Shown here one piece after another: positions 31,348 through 40,458 of a stretch of DNA of 64,000 bases. Location of the stretch: NCBI GenBank assembly GCA_045636545.1, contig JAZTXR010000099.1:1-64000 (forward strand). Reading direction: 5' to 3'. This DNA is from HGM04593 sp045636545 (GTDB lineage Bacteria > Bacteroidota > Bacteroidia > Bacteroidales > Bacteroidaceae). Position 1 is the stretch's first letter, and the number at the start of each line of letters is the position of its first letter. The notes under the pieces are model-generated. The model worked only from the letters and a program-made list of their open reading frames with translations, had not been told where the DNA came from and made no database searches. The translations under genes and the position numbers were made by a program.

Positions 31348-32749
31348 CTTTTATGCTTTTGATGAATGACCTGGAACTTATATTTGCATCGTATGGAATG
31401 TCGAACAGCTCGAACAGGACGTTTGAGCGACCGTCCAATGCCTCCTCGACAAACTGCATTGCTTGTTCCTCTTTGCCGGTGTTCCATGATATGTAGGCAA
31501 GGTAGGCGTCTATGTCGGCCTTGTCATAGCTCAAGTCGCGGCAGTAGCCAAGAACTCTTCTTCCCAGTATGAGGTGGTTGTGATGTACAAGGTGTGCGCC
31601 AAGCCTGTAGAGGCACTCTTCTGTGCTCCACTCCTTTGTTTCAATGATGTTCATGTCATCAAAGGAGAGGTTCTCCTTGTCGCGTAGCTCGTACAGGTGC
31701 TTGTCAGTAAGTACCAGCTGTTTCATGTTGTCCGGGTGCATTAGCAGTGCCATTGACATTGCATCGTCGGCAACCGATGTCTCGCCTGCGGTGTCCAGCA
31801 GTATGGCCTTGTTTATTCTTGCCAGCATTATTGCTATCGTTCCTTCCTGTGCTTTGCTTATGGCTGTGTCAAAAGCGTTTATTGCATCTTCTATGCGCCC
31901 TTCGTGGTAGTGGCATAGGCCTATGTAGAATGTCGGTGTGACAGTGTTGCTGTATTTTGCTGCAAGTGTCGCGAAGATTTTTCTTGCTGCGTTGTAGTCG
32001 CGCAGGTGGTAGTAACAGTATGCCTGCATCATATAGGCATACTCGATCTCTTCATTGATGGTGCTCTCATACTCGAAGCATTCAAGGCTCTTGCCGTACT
32101 TCTTGACCATATAGTATATGTGACCCAATTGCTCCCAGTAGAATGTGGAATAGGAGTTGCTGTCGAGTAGCTCGTTGTATATCTTTACCGCTTCGTTTAT
32201 GCGCTGCAGCTCAATGAGGCACTCGGCTTTTACCTCGTGCAGGCTTATCTGCTGCGGGGCAGCCTGCAGGGCTGTCTCGCATATCTCCAATGCATCGTGT
32301 GCGAAACCGCAATCGAGCAGAATCTCAAGCCCCTCGTAAATGCTCTCCTGTCCGGGTGTGGATTTCTGCAGCAGCTCTATTGCTATATCGTGGGCTTGTC
32401 TGAATTCTCTCAATGCCACCATAATCTCTGCTTTTATGGTGAGCATCTCTACTTCATCAATACATTTAAGTTCGCCGAACTGCTCTAACGCTTTTTCCGG
32501 TTCGCCGTTGTAAAGCAACAGTCTTATGCCCATCTTTATGTTTTCGGGGGCTGTGGGGTGCAGTCGTCTTGCTTCGTCAAGGACTGCTGCGGCATTCTCG
32601 TTCTTGTCTACAGACAGGTAATAGGACAACAAGTCCACGAACTCGTCTATGCCAAAATAGGAGCTTATTCCAAGCTTTGTGGATTTCTCGTATTTGGCAA
32701 GGAGTTCGCGGAAATCGGGAGATTCAAAGTATCCTTTGTCGTAGTTCAT
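31328..32749 (-). CDS. Tetratricopeptide-repeat protein, 473 aa
   Basis: All-helical protein with many degenerate TPR units, for example ALEQFGELKCIDEVEMLTIK, AVKIYNELLDSNSYSTFYWE and YYHLRDYNAARKIFATLAAK. No signal peptide or membrane segment, so a cytoplasmic protein-binding scaffold is likely. It follows glnS on the same strand after 48 bases and may be co-transcribed. The stop lies inside the shared terminator hairpin. Specific role unknown. Confidence 0.88.
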   Translation of the reverse strand: MNYDKGYFESPDFRELLAKYEKSTKLGISSYFGIDEFVDLLSYYLSVDKNENAAAVLDEARRLHPTAPENIKMGIRLLLYNGEPEKALEQFGELKCIDEVEMLTIKAEIMVALREFRQAHDIAIELLQKSTPGQESIYEGLEILLDCGFAHDALEICETALQAAPQQISLHEVKAECLIELQRINEAVKIYNELLDSNSYSTFYWEQLGHIYYMVKKYGKSLECFEYESTINEEIEYAYMMQAYCYYHLRDYNAARKIFATLAAKYSNTVTPTFYIGLCHYHEGRIEDAINAFDTAISKAQEGTIAIMLARINKAILLDTAGETSVADDAMSMALLMHPDNMKQLVLTDKHLYELRDKENLSFDDMNIIETKEWSTEECLYRLGAHLVHHNHLILGRRVLGYCRDLSYDKADIDAYLAYISWNTGKEEQAMQFVEEALDGRSNVLFELFDIPYDANISSRSFIKSIKERTGNA

Positions 32750-32797
32750 CCGGTGCTTTATTTCATATAATGTCCATAATGGAGCATTGTGCGGTTC

Positions 32798-34549
32798 TTA
32801 CTTGCCTTTAAGGGATACCGTGCGGTTGAATACGGGCTTGTCGGGTGTGCTGTCCGGGTCTACATTGAAGTAGCCGATACGCTGGAATTGAAGGTGGCTC
32901 AAATGTGGTAGGCCGGCTGCCCATTCCTCAATGTAGGCGTTGCTGTTTATGCGTAGAGAATCGGGGTTCAGGAATGGACGCATAGCCTCAATTCCCCGCA
33001 CACCGTTCTCGTTCTCGTATTGTTTGATGGCATCGCGTGGATTTTCGCAAGTCCACAGGCAGCTGTAATCGCGTACTTCACAAGGTACGCTGTGGTCGCA
33101 ACTTACCCAATGCAGTGTCTTGCCTTTGATACGGCGGTCTGCTCCCGGCATGCCGCTACGGCTTTCGGGGTCATATGTCGCATGGATGCAAGTGATGTTG
33201 CCATTCTCGTCCTTTTCAATGCATTTGGTGGGGTCTTCGTCGCATTTTATGATGTATGCGTTCTTGAGGCGTACTTCTTTTCCCGGGCCCAAACGCAGGA
33301 ATTTCTTTCCTCCATCTTCCATGAAATCTTCGCGCTCGATGTAGAGCTCGCGAGAGAAACGTATGGTGTGTGAGCCGGAATTCTCGTCCTCGGGGTTGTT
33401 GATGGCTTGCATGTCTTCAACTTCTCCCTCGGGGTAGTTGTCTATAATCAGACGTACCGGGTCGACAACTGCGCTTACTCGCAGGGCGCGTGTGTTCAGA
33501 TCCTCGCGGCATGCGGCTTCCATTAGCTTGATGTCATTAAGTGCATCGAATGTCGTATAGCCTATCTTGTCGATGAAATTGAGTATTGCCTGAGGGCTGT
33601 ATCCGCGACGGCGGATACCGCAGATTGTTGGCATGCGAGGGTCGTCCCAGCCGTTCACCACCCCCTCTTTGGTGAGGATGAGCAGGTTGCGCTTGCTCAT
33701 AAGGGTGTAGTTGAGGTTCAGTTTGTTGAATTCGTATTGGTGTGGGCGGTTGTCATTGATGTCGCCATCATCACCTTTCCACTCCTTCATCCATGTGACG
33801 AACAGGTCGTACAGGTCGCGATGAGGCACGAACTCGAGTGTGCAGAGTGAGTGTGTTACACCTTCAAGGTAGTCACTTTGTCCATGTGTGAAATCGTACA
33901 TCGGATATGCATTCCATTTGTCGCCGGTGCGCCAGTGTGGCATATTGAGGACACGGTACATGATAGGGTCGCGGAAGTGCATGTTTGGACTGGTCATGTC
34001 AATCTTGGCACGAAGAATCATCTTTCCGGGCTCTACGTTGCCGCTGTTCATTTCGCGGAAAAGTCTCAGGCTTTCTTCTGCCGGACGGTCACGGTAAGGG
34101 CTGTCCTGTCCGGGCTCGGTGGTTGTACCTTTCTGTCGGGCAATCTCCTCCGATGTCTGTTCGTCAATGTATGCGCGGCCGGTTTTTATACACCACTCTG
34201 CAAAGTCCCACAGTTCCTGAAAATAGTCGCTGGCATAACAAACCTTGCCCCATTCGAAACCGAGCCATTTGATGTCCTGCTCGATGGCGCGTACAAATTC
34301 CATGTCCTCTTTCTGGGGGTTCGTGTCATCAAAACGAAGATTGCAGACGCCACCATATTTTTGTGCCATTCCAAAATCAATGGCGATAGCCTTGGCGTGG
34401 CCAATGTGCAGATAACCGTTGGGCTCGGGTGGAAAACGTGTCTGCACTTTGCTTCCGTTCTTGCCCTTTTCAAGGTCACTCACAATAATCTGCTCGATAA
34501 AACTGATGCTCTTTTTCTCGCTCTTTTCAGTTTCGTTGATTTCTGCCAT
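32798..34549 (-). CDS. glnS: Glutaminyl-tRNA synthetase, 583 aa
   Basis: Class I synthetase charging tRNA-Gln directly. The HIGH motif appears in PPEPNGYLHIGHAKAI near residue 45 and the KMSKS-type motif as TLMSKRN in the middle. The two beta-barrel anticodon domains fill the C-terminal 200 residues. Length is near that of E. coli GlnS (554). A good promoter lies upstream (34609-34638). A TPR gene follows. Confidence 0.97.
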   Translation of the reverse strand: MAEINETEKSEKKSISFIEQIIVSDLEKGKNGSKVQTRFPPEPNGYLHIGHAKAIAIDFGMAQKYGGVCNLRFDDTNPQKEDMEFVRAIEQDIKWLGFEWGKVCYASDYFQELWDFAEWCIKTGRAYIDEQTSEEIARQKGTTTEPGQDSPYRDRPAEESLRLFREMNSGNVEPGKMILRAKIDMTSPNMHFRDPIMYRVLNMPHWRTGDKWNAYPMYDFTHGQSDYLEGVTHSLCTLEFVPHRDLYDLFVTWMKEWKGDDGDINDNRPHQYEFNKLNLNYTLMSKRNLLILTKEGVVNGWDDPRMPTICGIRRRGYSPQAILNFIDKIGYTTFDALNDIKLMEAACREDLNTRALRVSAVVDPVRLIIDNYPEGEVEDMQAINNPEDENSGSHTIRFSRELYIEREDFMEDGGKKFLRLGPGKEVRLKNAYIIKCDEDPTKCIEKDENGNITCIHATYDPESRSGMPGADRRIKGKTLHWVSCDHSVPCEVRDYSCLWTCENPRDAIKQYENENGVRGIEAMRPFLNPDSLRINSNAYIEEWAAGLPHLSHLQFQRIGYFNVDPDSTPDKPVFNRTVSLKGK

Positions 34550-34608
34550 TTTTATATTGTTTTTGATTGTTATTGCTGTGCTTCAATGAAATCTATGATT
34601 TTAATCTA

Positions 34609-34638
34609 CAAAAATAACTCTTTTTTCTTTAAAACAAA
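34609..34638 (-). promoter_or_regulatory. Promoter of glnS
   Basis: On minus: TTTG (plus CAAA 34635-34638), 18 bases, TATTTTTG (plus CAAAAATA 34609-34616), about 60 bases before the ATG. Confidence 0.6.
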
Positions 34639-34694
34639 CTGTAGGGCTTGTTTAAAATGTCATACTCCTGGAAAAAACAGGCTTTGCCCTGCAT

Positions 34695-35573
34695 CTATTG
34701 CCGGTTGAGGGAAATGTAGAATCCCAGTTTGTAGATGTTGAATTTGAGAAGTGACGGGGAATTGCCGAGCAGATTTCTCTTCAAACGCCTCCGGCTGCAT
34801 CTCCAATATGCCATGAATAGCCAGGTGAGGTTGTAACGTTCCAGTCTTTTTACCGTGTCGAGTAAAGGAGTACTGCCTATTCTTTGCTTTATTCCGGCAA
34901 GTGTTTCCAGGGCCTGTTCTGTCTTGGCTATGAATGTTGCATTGTCCTCAAGTCCACTGTGCAGCAATCTGTTCTCGATGTGAAGTATCCCAATGTTGCG
35001 TTTTTCCAGTTCTTTGCCGAAAAGTACATCCTCGTAACCGTATCTTGTAATGGATGTGTCAAATAAAATGGAATTGAACAATTCCTTGTCTATTGCAAAG
35101 TTGAATGAGGTGAACTTGTCGTATGGAGCTTTGTTGCGTGTATGTGCATCGCGGCTTTTGTCGGCTTCCTTTTCGTATCTGTACCGTAGGATGCACGAAC
35201 TGTCGTTGAGGCTTTCTGAATGGTATAATCCGCCGCAGACAACCTTGTGCTCCTGTAGCGCCTCTTTGTATTCCGCAAGAAAATCATCCTTTTCAATAAC
35301 CGCATCGCAGTCTATGAATATGAGGCTTGGATATAGTGCTTCTGCGGCCAGCGTGTTGCGTATCGCTGCGCGGCCGATGTTCGTTTTTTTTACAATCCTT
35401 CTGCAGTTTGTAAGGGTGTCGGCGGTGGCATTGAGGTGCAGCATATTTTCGTCTGTGCCGTCTTCGGCAACCAGAATCTCGAAAGGACATCCAAGTTCTT
35501 CGCCTTGTTTGTGGAGCTCTTCTACCAGCGCGCGGCATTCGAAATTTTTTACTGGGATTAAGATTGATAACAT
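34695..35573 (-). CDS. Family 2 glycosyltransferase, 292 aa
   Basis: GT-A fold transferase. The N-terminus has SILIPVKNF and the nucleotide-site EDGT. NIGRAAIRNT is followed by the metal motif IDCDAV; GGLYHSES and YEDVLFGKEL lie in the second half. The C-terminus is basic (RCSRRRLKRN) and may sit on the membrane. No close partner genes, but the WecA-like and ManC genes 5 kb away point to surface glycan work. Donor and acceptor cannot be told. A TATCTTTG -7 element on minus is at 35599. Confidence 0.88.
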   Translation of the reverse strand: MLSILIPVKNFECRALVEELHKQGEELGCPFEILVAEDGTDENMLHLNATADTLTNCRRIVKKTNIGRAAIRNTLAAEALYPSLIFIDCDAVIEKDDFLAEYKEALQEHKVVCGGLYHSESLNDSSCILRYRYEKEADKSRDAHTRNKAPYDKFTSFNFAIDKELFNSILFDTSITRYGYEDVLFGKELEKRNIGILHIENRLLHSGLEDNATFIAKTEQALETLAGIKQRIGSTPLLDTVKRLERYNLTWLFMAYWRCSRRRLKRNLLGNSPSLLKFNIYKLGFYISLNRQ

Positions 35574-35598
35574 AATTGCCTTGCAGTTTCTTCCGTTG

Positions 35599-35606
35599 CA
35601 AAGATA
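35599..35606 (-). promoter_or_regulatory. -7 element of the GT2 gene
   Basis: CAAAGATA on plus is TATCTTTG on minus, 26 bases before the ATG at 35573. No clear -33. Confidence 0.45.
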
Positions 35607-35627
35607 TAAAACTTGTCCGAATATTTA

Positions 35628-35680
35628 GAGACTGTTTGAAATTATCAACTTCTATATTTTTTAGAAATTTAAACAGCTTC
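35628..35680. repeat. Interspersed intergenic repeat, copy C (53-bp remnant)
   Basis: GAGACTGTTTGAAATT at the left and AGAAATTTAAACAGCTTC at the right are the two ends of the repeat family with the whole core lost. It lies in the divergent gap between the GT2 gene and fhs. Confidence 0.6.
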
Positions 35681-35726
35681 TTGTAATGTGTGCGTGTGTG
35701 ATTGCTGTAATATGAATATATTTTAT

Positions 35727-35734
35727 TATCTTCG
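35727..35734 (+). promoter_or_regulatory. -7 element of fhs
   Basis: TATCTTCG, the TTCG variant, 40 bases before ATG 35774. A TTG lies 22 bases upstream (35702-35704), slightly far. Confidence 0.45.
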
Positions 35735-35773
35735 CAAAGCAAAACGAATCTATAATCAAAAGACATATTATTT

Positions 35774-37435
35774 ATGAAGAGTGACATCCAGATTGCTCAT
35801 GAAACAAAACTTGAGCGCATTGAGAACGTGGCAGCCCAGATTGGCATTGAAGCCAATGATTTGGAGCATTATGGCAAGTACATTGCAAAGTTACCCTTGA
35901 ATCTTATCACAGAGCAGAAAGGCAAACTTATTCTTGTGACTGCAATTACTGCAACAAAGGCGGGTATTGGAAAGACAACAGTTTCCATTGGTCTTGCCTT
36001 GGGGCTTAACAAGATTGGCAAGAAGGCTGTCGTTGCTCTTCGTGAGCCTTCTCTCGGCCCCTGTTTCGGTATGAAAGGCGGTGCTGCCGGCGGCGGTTAT
36101 GCACAGGTGTTGCCAATGGAGAAGATTAACCTTCATTTTACAGGTGACTTCCACGCAATAACATCGGCTCACAATATGATTTCGGCATTGCTCGACAACT
36201 ATCTATATCAGCACGCAAAGGATGGTTTCGGGCTCAAGGAAATCCTGTGGCGCCGTGTGCTTGATGTGAATGACCGTTCACTCCGCTCGATTATCACCGG
36301 TATAGGTCCCGCTACAAACGGTATTGTGGAGCAGGCCGGTTTCGATATAACTCCGGCTTCGGAACTCATGGCGATTCTTTGCCTTGCAAGCGATGAGGAG
36401 GATTTGCGCCGTCGCATAGAGAATATCATGCTCGGTTACACCTACGCAGGCGAGCCTTTCACTGTGAAGGACCTTGGCGTGGCGGGTGCTATCATGGTGT
36501 TGTTGAAGGATGCTATCCAGCCCAACCTTGTGCAGACGACAGAGAACACCCCTGCGATTATCCACGGTGGTCCTTTTGCAAACATTGCACATGGCTGTAA
36601 CTCGCAGCTTGCGACAAAGATGGCCTTGGCACACAGCGAATATACCATTACCGAGGCTGGTTTCGGAGCAGATTTGGGTGCCGAGAAGTTCTACAATATC
36701 CTTTGCCGCAAGAGTGGCCTGCAGCCCGATGCGACAGTCATTGTTGCAACAGCCCAGGGCTTGAAGATGCACGGTGGTGTAGAGCTTGACAAAATCAAGG
36801 AACCCGATATGGATGGCTTGCGCAATGGCTTGGCCAACCTTGACCGTCATGTCGAGAACCTCCGCTCATTCGGTCAGTCAGTAATTGTAGTGTTCAACCG
36901 GTTTGCTACCGATACCGACGAGGAGATGGCGCTGCTGCGCAATCACTGCGAGCAGGAACTTGGCTTGCCGTTTGTAATCAACAATGCATTTGCCCAGGGT
37001 GGTGAGGGTGCTGTCGAGATGGCACAGATTGTTGTCGATACAATAGAGAACAATCCTTCAAAGCCTCTGCAGTTCACTTATAATGACGAGGATAGCATAC
37101 AGACAAAGATTGAGAAAGTGGCCAAGAGTATTTATGGCGCGGCTTCGGTTACCTTTGCAAAGCCTGCGCTCGACCGCATCAAACTCGCCGAGAAGTATGG
37201 TCTTGCCAACTGCCCGGTATGTATTGCAAAGACACAGTTCTCTTTCAGTGCCGATGCAAAGCAGTATGGTGCCGTAAAGGGTTTCAACCTGCAGATTCGT
37301 GACGTTGTCCTCAATGCCGGTGCCGAGATGATTGTTGCCATTGCTGGCGATATCATCCGTATGCCAGGCTTGCCAAAGGTTCCACAGGCAAACTGCATTG
37401 ATTTCGTGGATGGTGAGATTGTAGGCTTGAGCTAA
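35774..37435 (+). CDS. fhs: Formate--tetrahydrofolate ligase, 553 aa
   Basis: ATP-dependent synthesis of 10-formyl-THF from formate, feeding one-carbon metabolism and purine synthesis. The nucleotide site is TATKAGIGKTTVS near residues 60-70. It is followed by the strongly conserved REPSLGPCFGMKGGAAGGGY and the FTGDFHAITSAHN stretch. Length matches the family. Single-gene unit with its own -7 element and a perfect-palindrome terminator. Confidence 0.97.
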   Translation: MKSDIQIAHETKLERIENVAAQIGIEANDLEHYGKYIAKLPLNLITEQKGKLILVTAITATKAGIGKTTVSIGLALGLNKIGKKAVVALREPSLGPCFGMKGGAAGGGYAQVLPMEKINLHFTGDFHAITSAHNMISALLDNYLYQHAKDGFGLKEILWRRVLDVNDRSLRSIITGIGPATNGIVEQAGFDITPASELMAILCLASDEEDLRRRIENIMLGYTYAGEPFTVKDLGVAGAIMVLLKDAIQPNLVQTTENTPAIIHGGPFANIAHGCNSQLATKMALAHSEYTITEAGFGADLGAEKFYNILCRKSGLQPDATVIVATAQGLKMHGGVELDKIKEPDMDGLRNGLANLDRHVENLRSFGQSVIVVFNRFATDTDEEMALLRNHCEQELGLPFVINNAFAQGGEGAVEMAQIVVDTIENNPSKPLQFTYNDEDSIQTKIEKVAKSIYGAASVTFAKPALDRIKLAEKYGLANCPVCIAKTQFSFSADAKQYGAVKGFNLQIRDVVLNAGAEMIVAIAGDIIRMPGLPKVPQANCIDFVDGEIVGLS

Positions 37436-37460
37436 TAAGGATATATCTGATAATAATTTC

Positions 37461-37493
37461 AAAGGCGCGCACCGGTGCGCGCCTTTTTTTTGA
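37461..37493 (+). terminator. Terminator of fhs
   Basis: AAAGGCGCGCACC and GGTGCGCGCCTTT (37461-37486) form a perfect 26-base palindrome, followed by more T residues. rarA starts 11 bases later. Confidence 0.8.
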
Positions 37494-37503
37494 TATAAGA
37501 ATT

Positions 37504-38784
37504 ATGGCACAACCATTAGCGGAGCGTTTACGCCCCACATCTTTTGATAATTATGTCGGTCAGCAGCATCTTGTCGGTGGAGGTGCTGTGTTACGTCGTA
37601 TGATTGATTCGGGCAGAATCCTCTCGTTCATAATGTGGGGGCCGCCGGGTACGGGAAAGACGACGATTGCGCGCATAATTGCCAATACCCTGAATCGCCC
37701 GTTCTATACTTTGAATGCTGTGTCGGCTGGGGTGAAGGAGGTGCGTGAGGTCATTGACAAGGCGAAGAGTTCACCGCTCTTTTCGCGTGGCAGTGCAATA
37801 CTTTTCATTGATGAGATTCACCGTTTCAGCAAGTCGCAGCAGGACTCCCTGTTGAGTGCGGTGGAGACGGGAGTGGTTACTCTGATAGGTGCTACTACCG
37901 AGAATCCTTCGTTCGAGGTAATACGTCCGCTACTTTCACGTTGTCAACTCTATGTTCTCAAATCGCTTGAACAAGGTGATTTGATGCAGCTGCTCAACTA
38001 TGCTATAGGCAATGACAATATCCTGAAGGAACGCGGTGTCGAACTTCGCGAGACTGCGGCCATCATGCGCTACAGCGGTGGCGATGCGCGTAAATTGCTC
38101 AATATCCTTGAACTTGTGGTTGAGAGTGACCCCGAATCTCCTGTGGTAATTACAGATGAGAAGGTGAAGAAGTGTCTCCAGCAGAATCCGGCTGCTTATG
38201 ACAAGGATGGCGAGATGCACTACGATATAATCTCGGCTTTCATAAAATCTATCCGTGGCAGTGACCCCGATGCGGCCCTCTATTGGATGGCGCGTATGAT
38301 TGAGGGTGGCGAAGACCCGGCCTTTATTGCACGTCGCATAGTTATATCGGCATCGGAGGATATCGGTCTTGCCAATCCTAATGCGCTTTTGCTGGCCAAC
38401 GCAGCTTTTGATGCTGTGACGAAGATTGGGTGGCCCGAGGGACGCATTCCCCTTGCGCAGGCGGTGGTTTACCTTGCTACTTCGCCCAAAAGCAATTCGG
38501 CATACATGGGCATAAACAAGGCATTGCAAACGGTGCGCGAAACAGGAAACCTGCCCGTACCTCTACATTTGCGCAATGCTCCCACAAAACTAATGGCAGA
38601 GCTGGGGTATGCCGACGGTTATAAATATTCTCATGACTATCCCGGACATTTTGCCAAGCAGCAGTTCTTGCCCGATGGTGGTGAGGCATTCTCTTTCTGG
38701 CTACCACAGGACAATCCTGTCGAGGCTAAGGCAAGGGCTTGGATGCAGCAGTGCTGGGGTGATGAGAAACCTTTCTGCAAATAA
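37504..38784 (+). CDS. rarA: Replication-associated recombination ATPase RarA (MgsA), 426 aa
   Basis: AAA+ clamp-loader-like ATPase that acts at stalled replication forks. Walker A is GPPGTGKTT at residues 46-54 and Walker B FIDEIHRF at 101-108, with sensor 1 in GATTENPSFE. The C-terminal RarA domain (YDIISAFIKSIRGSDPDAALYW, ASEDIGLANPNAL) is complete. ATG 37504 starts MAQPLAERLRP, as in the family. It lies just behind the fhs terminator, so it needs its own promoter or read-through; none was clear. Confidence 0.96.
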   Translation: MAQPLAERLRPTSFDNYVGQQHLVGGGAVLRRMIDSGRILSFIMWGPPGTGKTTIARIIANTLNRPFYTLNAVSAGVKEVREVIDKAKSSPLFSRGSAILFIDEIHRFSKSQQDSLLSAVETGVVTLIGATTENPSFEVIRPLLSRCQLYVLKSLEQGDLMQLLNYAIGNDNILKERGVELRETAAIMRYSGGDARKLLNILELVVESDPESPVVITDEKVKKCLQQNPAAYDKDGEMHYDIISAFIKSIRGSDPDAALYWMARMIEGGEDPAFIARRIVISASEDIGLANPNALLLANAAFDAVTKIGWPEGRIPLAQAVVYLATSPKSNSAYMGINKALQTVRETGNLPVPLHLRNAPTKLMAELGYADGYKYSHDYPGHFAKQQFLPDGGEAFSFWLPQDNPVEAKARAWMQQCWGDEKPFCK

Positions 38785-38851
38785 TCCGGTTTCTTATAAT
38801 ATGGTTATCCCGAGTGCATTCTGCTTTGAACAACATTTCGGGTATGGATAT

Positions 38852-38891
38852 AAAATCATAGAGGATATGAATTCATATCCTCTATGATTTT
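38852..38891. terminator. Perfect 40-base palindrome between rarA and secG
   Basis: The 20 bases from 38852 (AAAATCATAGAGGATATGAA) are the exact reverse complement of 38872-38891. A and T runs at the ends suit termination in both directions. Confidence 0.8.
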
Positions 38892-38911
38892 ATTGATTTC
38901 AAGTGTATCAA

Positions 38912-39223
38912 TTATTCCTCTACAGGGAACACCGGAGCATCGGCGCTGTTGCCGGTTGCATCAGAGTATGAAATCTCTGTTTCCTGCTGGCTTGCTTTCT
39001 CTGATGAGAGAGCGTGTGCCGAGAAGATGCTGAACAAAACCATTGATGCTGCGATTGTCCAGGTTGCTTTCTCCAGGAAATCTGTAGTCTTTCTAACGCC
39101 CATAATCTGGTTCGATGATGCGAAACCTGAAGCCAAGCCACCACCTTTAGAATTCTGGATAAGTACGATAAGGCACATCAAGATAGATGCCAAAACAATG
39201 AGTAGTACAAAGAATGTGAACAT
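38912..39223 (-). CDS. secG: Preprotein translocase subunit SecG, 103 aa
   Basis: Small membrane partner of SecYE. Two hydrophobic helices lie at about residues 2-22 and 54-70, with the conserved loop NSKGGGLASGFASSNQIMG between them. The tail after residue 75 is acidic and polar and longer than in E. coli, common in Bacteroidetes. It starts 1 base after the TPR gene, closing the run sigma-54 activator, lptE, TPR, secG. Confidence 0.94.
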   Translation of the reverse strand: MFTFFVLLIVLASILMCLIVLIQNSKGGGLASGFASSNQIMGVRKTTDFLEKATWTIAASMVLFSIFSAHALSSEKASQQETEISYSDATGNSADAPVFPVEE

Positions 39224-39224
39224 G

Positions 39225-39929
39225 TTATTCTTTTTTTGTATGTTTTATTATTATTTCTAAAAATCTTATTTGGTCTGCAAAGTAACGATTTTTATTCGGA
39301 AATTCCAAATATAATCGTTTAATAATTTCAAGCGCCTTCTCATATTTGCCTTGTTTTATGTAAATGTTGGCCAAAGTTTCTGTGAAGAACGAGGTTTCTG
39401 TGCTTTCCGTTCCAGGATTCTCCTCTTTCTCGTTTTCGGCAGGCGCGCTGAGGTTCAGGCTTATCCTTTCATTGTCGCCGGCAAGGAAATCGTCAATGAG
39501 CTGCTGTCCGCTCAATTCCGGGATATTGTCACAACTTTCTGCTTTATCCTTCAGATAAGCCGATGCGTAATCTACGGCGGCGGCACCTTCGGCCTCGAGC
39601 GAAAGATGGTCGGACGGTATGGTCTCAAGGAATGCATCGATGAGTGCCATTGTCCTGTCTACCGGTATGTCTGCTGGGGCTTCTTCAATGGTGGATGCAG
39701 TGCCGTAACCTGCCATAAGTTCAAAAATAGGCCAACGGCTCTTTAAATGAATGGCGGCTTTGCGCATCTCTTTGCCGAAGTCAATGTCGTGCAACAGGTA
39801 GAGGTTCTTGAGCATCAACAGGCGTGCAACATCAAAGTATGGGTACTTGCCGACAATAAGGCGCAGTTCGTAAAGTGTGTCGCGGTTGAGCTTCTCGGGG
39901 TGTGATATGTATGTGTGAATATTTTCCAT
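39225..39929 (-). CDS. TPR-like helical protein between lptE and secG, 234 aa
   Basis: Mostly helical. The C-terminal part has one clear TPR (LANIYIKQGKYEKALEIIKRLYLEFP). The N-terminal half (ISHPEKLNRDTLYELRLIVGKYPYFDVARLLML) resembles the conserved Bacteroidetes protein that lies in this slot. No signal peptide. Single-base gaps on both sides show tight co-transcription with lptE and secG. Its role is unknown; cytoplasmic support of envelope biogenesis is inference from context. Confidence 0.87.
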   Translation of the reverse strand: MENIHTYISHPEKLNRDTLYELRLIVGKYPYFDVARLLMLKNLYLLHDIDFGKEMRKAAIHLKSRWPIFELMAGYGTASTIEEAPADIPVDRTMALIDAFLETIPSDHLSLEAEGAAAVDYASAYLKDKAESCDNIPELSGQQLIDDFLAGDNERISLNLSAPAENEKEENPGTESTETSFFTETLANIYIKQGKYEKALEIIKRLYLEFPNKNRYFADQIRFLEIIIKHTKKE

Positions 39930-39930
39930 T

Positions 39931-40458
39931 TTACCAGTTTGCGACAGCTGCGTTGAATATTGCGTCTACTATTTCATCAATCATCTGGCCTACAAGTTCC
40001 TCCTGTACCGAGTCAAGCGACTGTGTGGCATCGAAGTCACGTGTGGCGCTGAACTGCCGTTCAAAATCGTCTTCGTGGTTGGTGTTGTTTGTGAAGCGTA
40101 CGTTTACGGTCATCTTCAGCTGCACCATCGATGAGTAACCATCCGAGGATATCGACTTGTTGTACTGGTCGTATGCCGTGATTTCCCCGGCAAACTGCAT
40201 GTCGCCGCCACGTGATACCTGTTGCAGCTTTGTCTGTTGCACGAAAATGTCGTTGAGCTTTTCGTTGAACATTGTGGCCATGGGGCCCCATTGGTATGCG
40301 GCGCGATTCTGGAATGTCTCAAGTGATATCGTCTTTACTTTTGTGTAGTCAATTGAGGCACCTGTAAACTTGTAGCTTACCGTACAACCTTGGAGAACCA
40401 TAGCTGCCAACAGGAGCGCTATGTATGTGGGCTTGTGTATAATCCTATTCAATGCCAT
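39931..40458 (-). CDS. lptE: LptE-like LPS assembly lipoprotein, 175 aa
   Basis: Lipoprotein expected to plug the LptD barrel. The signal ends at a lipobox before Cys in LAAMVLQGCTVSYKF (about residue 25). The body FTGASIDYTKVKTISLETFQNRA then strands and helices fits the Bacteroidetes LptE-like family. The gene overlaps the sigma-54 activator by 14 bases and is followed by the TPR gene after 1 base. The matching LptD is encoded 20 kb away at 17959-20694. Confidence 0.9.
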   Translation of the reverse strand: MALNRIIHKPTYIALLLAAMVLQGCTVSYKFTGASIDYTKVKTISLETFQNRAAYQWGPMATMFNEKLNDIFVQQTKLQQVSRGGDMQFAGEITAYDQYNKSISSDGYSSMVQLKMTVNVRFTNNTNHEDDFERQFSATRDFDATQSLDSVQEELVGQMIDEIVDAIFNAAVANW

